Part shown: piece by piece, positions 52,209-58,495 of the stretch
Position numbering within the stretch: the stretch's first letter is position 1
Layout: every line of letters begins with the position of its first letter
DNA from: Lentisphaerota bacterium
Lineage (GTDB): Bacteria; Verrucomicrobiota; Lentisphaeria; Victivallales; Victivallaceae
Direction of reading: 5' to 3'
Assembly (NCBI GenBank): GCA_015061725.1
Contig: SUVX01000014.1
Span: 1-61,001, forward strand
Length of the DNA: 61,001 nt
Translations under genes and position numbers: made by a program
Notes under the pieces: model-generated
Told to the model about the DNA's origin: nothing
Seen by the model: the letters and a program-made list of their open reading frames with translations, nothing else
The model's database searches: none

Positions 52209-52343
52209 ATGGAAACGTTATTATTGATCTTTCTGGCATTTGTCGCATTCGGTGCAATTTGCGTGTGCGCTGAAATTCTGGCTGTTATCGGCGGAATACT
52301 CCTTGCAATCGCTTTGCCGATCATCGCTCTTTCCCTTTTATAA
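52209..52343 (+). CDS. 44-aa hydrophobic small membrane protein
   Basis: ATG 52209 to TAA 52341-52343, with AAGGAG 7 nt upstream, one of the best ribosome binding sites in the window. The product is nearly all hydrophobic: METLLLIFLAFVAFGAICV, then CAEILAVIGGILLAIALP and IIALSLL, i.e. two short membrane segments around a single Glu. It has no charged tail. It may be a small membrane regulator or the toxin of a type I-like pair; the inverted repeat just upstream would then be an antitoxin-RNA candidate. Neither is shown. Confidence 0.6.
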   Translation: METLLLIFLAFVAFGAICVCAEILAVIGGILLAIALPIIALSLL

Positions 52344-52441
52344 CCAGGAATCACACCGGAACCCAAACCGACCAATCCCCCTCCTGTACGGTAGCAAGTC
52401 TGTCGTACAGGAGGGCGCGGCAGGGAAGGGGGAGGGGGGCA

Positions 52442-52640
52442 GTGAAGATGTGAAGATGTGAAGATGTGAAGATGTGAAGATGTGAAGATGTGAAGATGTG
52501 AAGATGTGAAGATGTGAAGATGTGAAGATGTGAAGTTGTGAAGATGTGAAGATGTGAAGTTGCCACTGACGTGGGCGGATGCAAGAGATGTGAAGATGTG
52601 AAGTTGCCACTGACGTGGGCGGATGCAAGAGATGTGAAGA
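52442..52640. repeat. 8-bp VNTR (GTGAAGAT)n and 44-bp tandem repeat
   Basis: About 14 head-to-tail copies of GTGAAGAT at 52442-52559, nearly perfect with a few A to T changes. They are followed by a 44-bp unit containing TTGCCACTGACGTGGGCGG, present at 52559 and 52603. The unit resembles the left end of interspersed repeat copy 1 (GTTGCACTGAAGTGGGC), so the VNTR seems to have grown inside or beside that element. An 8-bp period would alter any reading frame, and no gene crosses it. Confidence 0.9.
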
Positions 52641-52649
52641 TGTGAGCGG

Positions 52650-52842
52650 ATGTGTTTAAGATAACTGATTGTTCAAAAAAAGTCCGTATTCGCCGATCCA
52701 AAAATACGCCGCTTTTCTCGAAAAGGGTTTCCGCCTTCGCACAAGGCTACGGCGGGACAAGGGGGGCGGGGAGGCAATATACCGGAGCCGACGTTTCGGC
52801 TTTTCTCGTGAAAAAAAGTTTTTCTCCTCTCCCCGACTCACA
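52650..52842. repeat. Interspersed repeat, copy 2
   Basis: The same element as 19081-19283, with shared blocks GATAAC-GATTGTTCAAAAAA, CCGCCTTCGCACAAGGCT, ACAAGGGGGG, ATATACCGGAGCCGACGT and GTGAAAAAAAGTTTTTC in the same order. The internal AGCCGA / TCGGCT hairpin with T-run is at 52786-52804. It again sits in a spacer next to a simple-repeat tract. Confidence 0.85.
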
Positions 52843-53175
52843 GGCTCCCCGGGCCCCGGGACGGTAGTGACCGTCCCGGGGCGTAATTACTCCTCTAAGT
52901 GCAGATCGGGGAATCTGCCCGTTTTCTGAAAACAACAAAGCGGCGCAGATGACGTCATCTGTTCCGCTTGCAAAAACAAATAGCTTTGCACAAATTTTTC
53001 CTCTTCTCCTGCATTATAAAGCTTTTTCAGGAAATCTCAAGCCGGATTGGGAAAATTTTGAATTTTTACCGCTTTTTTTATGTTTTTCGGCAGAAAGAAG
53101 CTGAAAAATATGCCGCAATACTTGTTTTTTAATGATTCGGGTGTACCTTAACAACAAATCAAGGAGATCCGTCGA

Positions 53176-53784
53176 ATGTCTTTAAAATACCCTGCCACTT
53201 CTAAAACGCTGCTGGATAAAATCGCTTCCGGAGATGAGATTTCATGGGATGAGTTCTATCTGAAGTATTCTCCCGTCGTCAAGGCTGTCGCTCAATATAA
53301 AGGAGTGCGCGCCGCTGATGCCGAAGATATCTGTCAACAGGTGATGATGCAGTTTTTCAAACAGAGCAAAACGTTCAGATTTGATCCGGATATAGCCCGG
53401 TTCAGAACATATTTCGGTCTGATCATTCAAAGCAAAATCAGCGACTTTTACAGAGAAAATCGGGAGAGGACTGTCGATGAACTGCCCGCAATTCCCGTTG
53501 ATACTGAAACGGAAACTCTGTTTATGAGTGAGTGGCGTAAAGTCGTTATCAAAGAGATTGAAGCAAAATTGAAACAGAGAGTTTCTTTTGATACCTTTCA
53601 GGCATACGAATTATATGTTGTTCAGAAGCGTCCGGTGAAAAAAGTCGCTGAATTTCTTGGTTGTTCCGAAAATCAGGTCTATCAGGCAAAGAAACGCTGT
53701 CTGGACATGATGCATGAAATCGCGCTTGAAATGAACAAAAAAGATCCCGGCTTGCAGTTGGAGTTGTCCGCCCATGGAATATAG
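53176..53784 (+). CDS. ECF-like RNA polymerase sigma factor (plus-strand cassette)
   Basis: A 202-aa sigma factor, same length as the one at 43170-43778. Region 2 includes SGDEISWDEFYLKYSPVVK near 18-36, DAEDICQQVMMQFFK near 51-65 and RFRTYFGLIIQSKISDFY near 79. Region 4 includes VSFDTFQAYELYVVQ near 137 and VAEFLGCSENQVYQAKKRC near 160. AAGGAGAT precedes the ATG. Its last 11 nt overlap the kinase start (53774), implying coupled synthesis. No anti-sigma zinc finger follows, so the kinase alone may be its regulator. Confidence 0.87.
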   Translation: MSLKYPATSKTLLDKIASGDEISWDEFYLKYSPVVKAVAQYKGVRAADAEDICQQVMMQFFKQSKTFRFDPDIARFRTYFGLIIQSKISDFYRENRERTVDELPAIPVDTETETLFMSEWRKVVIKEIEAKLKQRVSFDTFQAYELYVVQKRPVKKVAEFLGCSENQVYQAKKRCLDMMHEIALEMNKKDPGLQLELSAHGI

Positions 53785-55246
53785 ATCCGGAGATATTCTC
53801 TGCAGCTGCCGGCTGCTGCAGAAGTGTGGAGAAGGCTCCTACGGCGAAGTCTGGCTTGCCAGTGATGCTGTCGGCGGTAAAGTGGCTGTAAAAATTATCC
53901 GTAACGGCGGCAGATATTCCGGACGGGAACTTGCCGGACTTCGAAACTATAAGAACTGCAATCATCCGAATTTGCTGAAAATCCGGCATGTGGAAATTAC
54001 GCCTGAGTATATTTTCTGCACGATGGATGCCGCCGATGACCTGAATAAGGGGGAGGGGGAATATTGTCCGGATACCCTTGCTGAACGCTTGAATAAATTC
54101 GGACGCCTGGACTGTGAAGAGATAAACGCCATGCTTACGGGATTGCTTTCAGGTGTTGAGGAACTGCACAAACAGGGATTGGTCCACCGGGATATCAAAC
54201 CGGATAACATCCTGTGGGTGAATGGCAGACCCACGCTTGCCGATGTCGGATTGATCGCATTTGAGGGTGCCGGTTCCCTTGTCGGTTCTCCGGGATTTCT
54301 CTCTCCCCGGGTGCTTGCCGGGAATCCCGCTGAGGCAAGTGATGACTTTTATGCTCTCGGTAAAGTCATTTATTGTGCCTTGACGGGACTTGCTGTCGGT
54401 GAATATCCGGGGATTCCGGCGGATATGACTCTGAGTATAGATGTCAACTTGAATAAAGCTTTGCTGAAAAGCTGTTCTGAACCGATCCATTCCGCAGCAG
54501 AGTTTCGTGAACTGCTGAAAGGGAAAAAAGTTTCTTCTCCTCCCGGAAAACAACACAGACATCCGTTCCCCCTGAAAAAAATGGGCGTGATATTGGGTGG
54601 AGCAGGGATATTGGGTATGTTGGGGTATCTTTTTATTCAGCAGCAGAAAATGGCGGCAAAGCACATTGTTCAACCGGTTCCGGTCGATGCTGAGGCGGAA
54701 AGAAAATTGGCACGATTACAGAGTCTTGACAGGGATTTTCAAAAGGATTTGCAGAAAAATTTACAATCTTTTTTTCGCCAATCCGGTTGGCTTGATAACG
54801 ACAAAATTCTGCCGATTCTGCTGAATTATGAAATAATGGATGCTTCCGTAATGCGGGAGCTGATTTTGAGCGGCAGCGGTAATCCCCGGCTGCAGCCGTC
54901 TGCCGGAGCATATCGGAAAACGGTTCGTATTTCCACCTCTCTGGAAATAAAACTTTATGGTATGTTGCATGGTGCACTCTATCCGGATTTTGATCGGAAC
55001 CGGGTTCGGGAACGGCAGCGTTACTGGCAGAGTCACGGGGATATCAAAGCTGTGCTGACCACAGATACTGTTATGCAAGCTGTGGCGTTGGATGCTGTTA
55101 TCCGCAACGGGATCAACAAAGTATTGGAATTCGGTTCGTTCCGTGACAACGAAGAAGCGGAACTCAAAAAATTGCTTGATATGCGTCATGCTCTGCTTGA
55201 TCCGGAGTGGGGAAAGTTGCAGTATATGTCAAAAAATTTTCATTGA
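53774..55246 (+). CDS. Transmembrane Hanks-type Ser/Thr protein kinase (plus-strand cassette)
   Basis: A 490-aa kinase overlapping the sigma gene. GEGSYGEVW (19-27), AVK with Lys40, HRDIKPDN (138-145) and DVG (157-159, in place of DFG) are present. The APE position reads SPR, so the usual Glu is lost; activation-segment anchoring may be altered. One helix (VILGGAGILGMLGYLFI, near 271-288) leads to an outside domain of ~200 residues without a known fold. It matches the 43857-45383 kinase in layout but the outside domains differ, so the two probably sense different signals. Confidence 0.88.
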   Translation: MEYRSGDILCSCRLLQKCGEGSYGEVWLASDAVGGKVAVKIIRNGGRYSGRELAGLRNYKNCNHPNLLKIRHVEITPEYIFCTMDAADDLNKGEGEYCPDTLAERLNKFGRLDCEEINAMLTGLLSGVEELHKQGLVHRDIKPDNILWVNGRPTLADVGLIAFEGAGSLVGSPGFLSPRVLAGNPAEASDDFYALGKVIYCALTGLAVGEYPGIPADMTLSIDVNLNKALLKSCSEPIHSAAEFRELLKGKKVSSPPGKQHRHPFPLKKMGVILGGAGILGMLGYLFIQQQKMAAKHIVQPVPVDAEAERKLARLQSLDRDFQKDLQKNLQSFFRQSGWLDNDKILPILLNYEIMDASVMRELILSGSGNPRLQPSAGAYRKTVRISTSLEIKLYGMLHGALYPDFDRNRVRERQRYWQSHGDIKAVLTTDTVMQAVALDAVIRNGINKVLEFGSFRDNEEAELKKLLDMRHALLDPEWGKLQYMSKNFH

Positions 55247-55763
55247 ATCTGATAAAAAACAGAAAAAATCACAATTCTGCGACAAATTGCAAAATTATCT
55301 GCGAATAAAAGATTGAAGAAAGATAATTTCTTCCATGCAGACAGAGAAGTGATTTGATTTTTAAGGATTGTTGTGCTATGTTATTTTGTCAAATCCAAAA
55401 ATTGGGGAACAAAAAAATAATTACAAAAATCTGAAAATTAAATAATCTGCAGTCTTTCAGACAGTTGCTCAGGAAAACGCCAAAAAAATGAGTAAAACTG
55501 ATTGCGAAAGAGGTGCGTTTGTATACCAATACAAGACGTACTCTGTTTGCATGTGTTTTACGGGTATTGGCGTACCTCCTGAGCCGTGTTGATGGAGTAT
55601 GTCTTTTTTTTAAGAGCAGGGATTGGAAAAATGAGCTTTGATTCTGATTTTCCCCCGGAATGCGGCGGCAAATTGTGAGTCTGCCGGATAACAAAGGTTT
55701 GTGTGAATATCTTACATCGTAAGATATCCTGAAAAATAATTACAAATTTAAGGAGAAACAGTC
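55247..55763. other. AT-rich spacer with a perfect palindrome before the YkvA gene
   Basis: 517 nt with no convincing gene; a minus-strand 101-codon frame has no start signal. The recognisable feature is the palindrome at 55707-55727, 36 nt before the next start. Confidence 0.6.
55707..55727. promoter_or_regulatory. Operator-like palindrome upstream of the YkvA-family gene
   Basis: ATATCTTAC / GTAAGATAT, perfect 9-bp arms around ATC. Its position is typical of a repressor operator. No T-run follows, so a terminator is unlikely. Confidence 0.5.
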
Positions 55764-56144
55764 ATGAAAGAACAGGAAAAAGAGCGCGTAAATCAGGCAT
55801 TTGAACACGGAACAAGAGACTTTTCACAGAAAGATCTTGAAAAAGTGATGGCTGATGCCGAAGTTGCAGAAGAAAAAGGTGGAAAACTCGGTGATCAGAT
55901 TGAAAACTTCAAAGTGTTGTGGAGTTTGCTCAAAGATTACTACAACGGAACCTATCGCAATGTTCCCTGGAAATTTATTGCAGCAATCGGTTTTGCCGTT
56001 GCTTATCTGATTTCCCCGATCGACGTTATTCCGGATTTCATTCCGCTGGTGGGATTCGTTGATGATGCTGCCGTTTTCGGACTGGTTGTAAAGAGCTTTA
56101 TGTCTGAAATCGAAGAGTATAAAACCTGGAAGAAAAACAACTGA
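55764..56144 (+). CDS. YkvA-family (DUF1232) membrane protein
   Basis: A 126-aa protein with AAGGAG before the ATG. The DUF1232 core is PWKFIAAIGFAVAYLISPID, then VIPDFIPLVGFVDDAAVFGL (residues ~72-110), the family's hallmark YLxSPxDxxPDxxPxxGxxDD pattern. It probably has one or two membrane segments. The first ~60 residues are charged and helical. The function of the family is not established. It stands alone after the second kinase, behind a palindromic operator candidate. Confidence 0.9.
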   Translation: MKEQEKERVNQAFEHGTRDFSQKDLEKVMADAEVAEEKGGKLGDQIENFKVLWSLLKDYYNGTYRNVPWKFIAAIGFAVAYLISPIDVIPDFIPLVGFVDDAAVFGLVVKSFMSEIEEYKTWKKNN

Positions 56145-56169
56145 TCCAACTGTTGAAAGAGTTTTTTTC

Positions 56170-56397
56170 ATGACACAAAAAACACCGGTTCCTGAATTCT
56201 GGTGGAAGCAGAATATCTGTTGTACCTGTGAATACTGGGGCGGCGAACGCGATTTGGATTTTCAAAATGCCAAATTGATGTATGTCCGCGCCCAGTATAA
56301 TCCGCAGCCCAAGTGCGCCGGAGCAAGAATGAATACGGCGCAAGGGGCAACCAACCGGGCTTGTCCGGCTTATAAACGTTGGCATAAGCTGCCGTGA
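56170..56397 (+). CDS. 75-aa cysteine-containing hypothetical protein
   Basis: Starts 25 nt after the YkvA gene. Residues 17-23 read CCTCEYW, followed by GGERD and later QPKCAGAR and RACPAYK, so five cysteines in four clusters could bind zinc or an Fe-S cluster. The composition is normal for the genome and the gene has a downstream partner of similar size. I do not recognise a family. GAAAGAG upstream is a modest ribosome binding site. Confidence 0.6.
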   Translation: MTQKTPVPEFWWKQNICCTCEYWGGERDLDFQNAKLMYVRAQYNPQPKCAGARMNTAQGATNRACPAYKRWHKLP

Positions 56398-56768
56398 AAG
56401 AATTTGTAAAACTCTCTTTATCAGTTTTCAAGCTGGATTGTTCAACAATGCAGCGGGGGCGGCGACGTCGCCGTTTCTCAAAGGAATTTCCGGTCAGGAA
56501 GCGGAAAATCCGCTGTACGTCTCCGTCCTTTGCGGAGATTTGCACCGGGCATGCGTTTCGTCAGTGCGTTCAACGCTTCTCGTGTATAAAACTACGCTTT
56601 GCGTAGAAACACACACTCAAAGCTTTGTCCGTTACTGACGATTCCGCAGCCCCGGCACAAACACAACCTTGAACAGAAAGAAGCCGGCAAGATAACTTAT
56701 CTGGCAGAATATTGGTTCACCATCAGCGACTTTATGTCCTGAAAAACTTAAATAAAGGAGAAAAAACG
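56398..56768. other. 370-nt spacer, nothing recognised
   Basis: Overlapping frames on both strands have no start signals or similarity to each other. It contains short local inverted pairs (CTACGC / GCGTAG near 56593-56610; GGCGACGTCGCC near 56461). No gene or known element is seen. Confidence 0.6.
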
Positions 56769-57044
56769 ATGTCTTGCATTCCCCCGTGGGCAGTTATGCC
56801 CAAATGGCAGCTTAAATTGATGGATCTCATGACGCCGGCTTCAAGATTTCAGGCGGATTTGGATTATCTGCTTAGCAGTTACAGTAATTTGAAAGTCAGC
56901 ATTAAGGACGGTGCCGTTTTTGTTTTTCCCATAAAAGCGGTTCCGACGACTGCCGACCATGCGGAACGTTTTCCGCTTTCCAAGCTGCGTACTGATCAGT
57001 TGAATAAGCTGCGCGAAATCATGGAAGATAACATGAAGAAATAA
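56769..57044 (+). CDS. 91-aa hypothetical protein
   Basis: ATG 56769 has AAAGGAG 9 nt upstream and is preferred over an in-frame ATG at 56712. The sequence has an N-terminal hydrophobic patch (CIPPWAVMPKWQLKLMDLM), a short strand region (SYSNLKVSIKDGAVFVFP) and a helical end (DQLNKLREIMEDNMKK). No signal peptide, no cysteine motif and no family I recognise. A partial interspersed repeat follows directly. Confidence 0.65.
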   Translation: MSCIPPWAVMPKWQLKLMDLMTPASRFQADLDYLLSSYSNLKVSIKDGAVFVFPIKAVPTTADHAERFPLSKLRTDQLNKLREIMEDNMKK

Positions 57045-57045
57045 C

Positions 57046-57092
57046 TTTTTTGAAAAGTGGTTCCTTCTTCGCTCAAGGCTGCGGTTATCTCC
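57046..57092. repeat. Partial copy of the interspersed repeat
   Basis: TTTTTTGAAAAGTGG-TCC followed by CTTCGCTCAAGGCTGCGG matches the centre of the element at 19160-19200 (TTTTTTTGAAAAGTGGATCC, then CTTCGCACAAGGCTGCGG). The left and right ends are missing. Like the other copies it is next to a simple-repeat tract (57103-57194). Confidence 0.6.
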
Positions 57093-57102
57093 CGCAACAA
57101 AT

Positions 57103-57194
57103 ACGGACAACTACGGACGGTTACGGACGAAAACGGACGATTTCCTGATAATCAACTTGTCCGTAAAAGTCTGTAAAAGTCCGTTTCTGTCCGT
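57103..57194. repeat. Dyad array: four ACGGAC then four GTCCGT hexamers at 10-bp steps
   Basis: ACGGAC occurs at 57103, 57113, 57123 and 57133. Its complement GTCCGT occurs at 57159, 57169 (as GTCTGT), 57179 and 57189. All four pairs share one centre at 57148.5. The 10-bp spacing equals one helical turn. In DNA this would place eight sites on one face; in RNA it gives a long interrupted stem. A further pair of GTCCGT at 10-bp spacing lies at 57924-57939. Confidence 0.75.
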
Positions 57195-57240
57195 GAAGTT
57201 CCGCCACCGGATATTTATTTCCCCTCTGTACAACCTTGCA

Positions 57241-57665
57241 GACCGATTCCGGTACCGTACAGCCCTCCGCCGCCAAGGCTATGGAGGGCATCCTTCGCAC
57301 GCTCCGTTTCACTGCGCTTTTTTTGCAGGCAAAAAAATCTACGGCAGGCAACCCTTTCGGCTTGGTATCGTGTAAATCCGCAGACCGATTCCGGTACCGT
57401 ACAGCCCTCCGCCGCCAAGGCTATGGAGGGCATCCTTCGCACGCTCCGTTTCACTGCGCTTTATTTTTGCAAGCAAAAAAAATCTACGGCAGGCAACCCT
57501 TTCGGCTTGGTATCGTGTAAATCCGCAGACCGATTCCGGTACCGTACAGCCCTCCGCCGCCAAGGCTTCCTCCTCCGCTAAAGCTATTGAGGATAAATTT
57601 CCAGGCATCCTTCGCACGCTCCGTTTCACTGCGCTTTATTTTTGCAGGCAAAAAAAATCTACGCA
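57241..57665. repeat. Three tandem copies of a ~143-bp repeat
   Basis: Units begin with GACCGATTCCGGTACCGTAC at 57241, 57383 and 57528 (steps of 142 and 145). Each carries GCCCTCC / GGAGGGC as a hairpin, CATCCTTCGCACGCTCCGTT, an A-rich tract and CTACGGCAGGCAACCC. The third copy has an extra ~30 nt that breaks the hairpin and ends differently. ORFs in this stretch only mirror the repeat. Confidence 0.85.
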
Positions 57666-57707
57666 TGGCATTCCTGACGGCCTGCCATCCGTAGCTTTAG
57701 CGAAGGA

Positions 57708-57784
57708 TGGTGGGCGTAATAGAACTCGAATCTATGACCTCCACGATGTCAACGTGGCGCTCTAACCAACTGAGCTATACGCCC
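57708..57784 (-). tRNA. tRNA-Val(GAC)
   Basis: On the minus strand: acceptor GGGCGTA pairs with TACGCCC, D-arm GCTC / GAGC, anticodon stem CCACG / CGTGG around TTGACAT giving anticodon GAC, T-stem ATAGA / TCTAT with TTCGAGT. Discriminator A is followed by an encoded CCA. 77 nt including CCA; the cloverleaf has no mismatches in these stems. Confidence 0.97.
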
Positions 57785-57967
57785 TTCTTGATATGTCATA
57801 TAATATACACATTATTTTTGTTTTGTCAAGCCGTTTTGAGAAAAAAGAAGACTCATTTTGAGAAAAATAATGTTTTTAACGGTCTGAGAGAAGAAACTCT
57901 GACGGACGCCGAATTGTTAATGTGTCCGTAAAAGTCCGTAGCTCAAATTCAGCACACTTGAATATGG

Positions 57968-58495
57968 CTAATGACTTTTTCTTTCCAAAGTTCTCAACAT
58001 GATTTCAAAGTCCTGCCGGATTTGCGGAACTTCATCTATCGCCATGGCATGGCAACACTCTAAAACGATGAAAACAAGTCCTATAAAAACCACAGAAAGG
58101 AATATTCCCCACCAAATGACAAACGAGGCGGCAACTCCCCAGAACAGGGCAAAGATGCCGATAGCATACAACAGCCATTTGTATTTTCCGCTTTGAGCGA
58201 TTGAAATATGCAAAATCGTTTCTTCGTCCGATGCTTTTTCACACCGGATGAACAAATCTCCTCTGGAAGTATTACGGTATGCTTTGATCGGATGCAAATG
58301 CAGCGGATCATCCGGATCGCAGGAAAAGACGATTGTTTTGCTCAAACCTATGGCGGCTTTAATGGCTTTCAATGACAGAACATCCGATGTTGCCGGACAT
58401 TCTTTGGCAAGAGTTTCTTTCAATTCATCTTCCGAAAAAGTTGTCCGCAAACAGTATTCTGCATAAGGTTGGAAATATTTGTCAAAGAGTTTCAT
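57968..58495 (-). CDS. Hypothetical membrane protein with two adjacent helices
   Basis: A 175-aa protein. The first ~100 residues are soluble (YFQPYAEYCLRTTFSEDELK, then IVFSCDPDDPLHLHPIKAYR). Residues ~108-155 contain two consecutive hydrophobic segments (WLLYAIGIFALFWGVAASFV and WGIFLSVVFIGLVFIVLECC), and a short charged tail follows. Its start overlaps the stop of the upstream gene by 4 nt (58492-58495), so the pair is coupled. No family recognised. Confidence 0.7.
   Translation of the reverse strand: MKLFDKYFQPYAEYCLRTTFSEDELKETLAKECPATSDVLSLKAIKAAIGLSKTIVFSCDPDDPLHLHPIKAYRNTSRGDLFIRCEKASDEETILHISIAQSGKYKWLLYAIGIFALFWGVAASFVIWWGIFLSVVFIGLVFIVLECCHAMAIDEVPQIRQDFEIMLRTLERKSH

Larger units (their letters stand above)
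52344..53175. other. 830-nt repeat-bearing spacer before the second sigma factor
   Basis: Holds the 8-bp VNTR and 44-bp repeats (52442-52640) and interspersed repeat copy 2 (52650-52842). A GC-rich palindromic stretch GGGCCCCGGGACGGTAGTGA / CCGTCCCGGGGC follows near 52850-52881. An AT-rich segment then leads into the sigma gene. No protein-coding gene is seen. Confidence 0.7.

Noticed and set aside
52442..52640. CRISPR array
   Set aside because: The period is 8 bp without spacers, and no cas genes are in the window; it is a minisatellite.
57157..57666. Short ORFs across the triplicated repeat
   Set aside because: Their products repeat with the DNA unit on both strands and have no ribosome binding sites.
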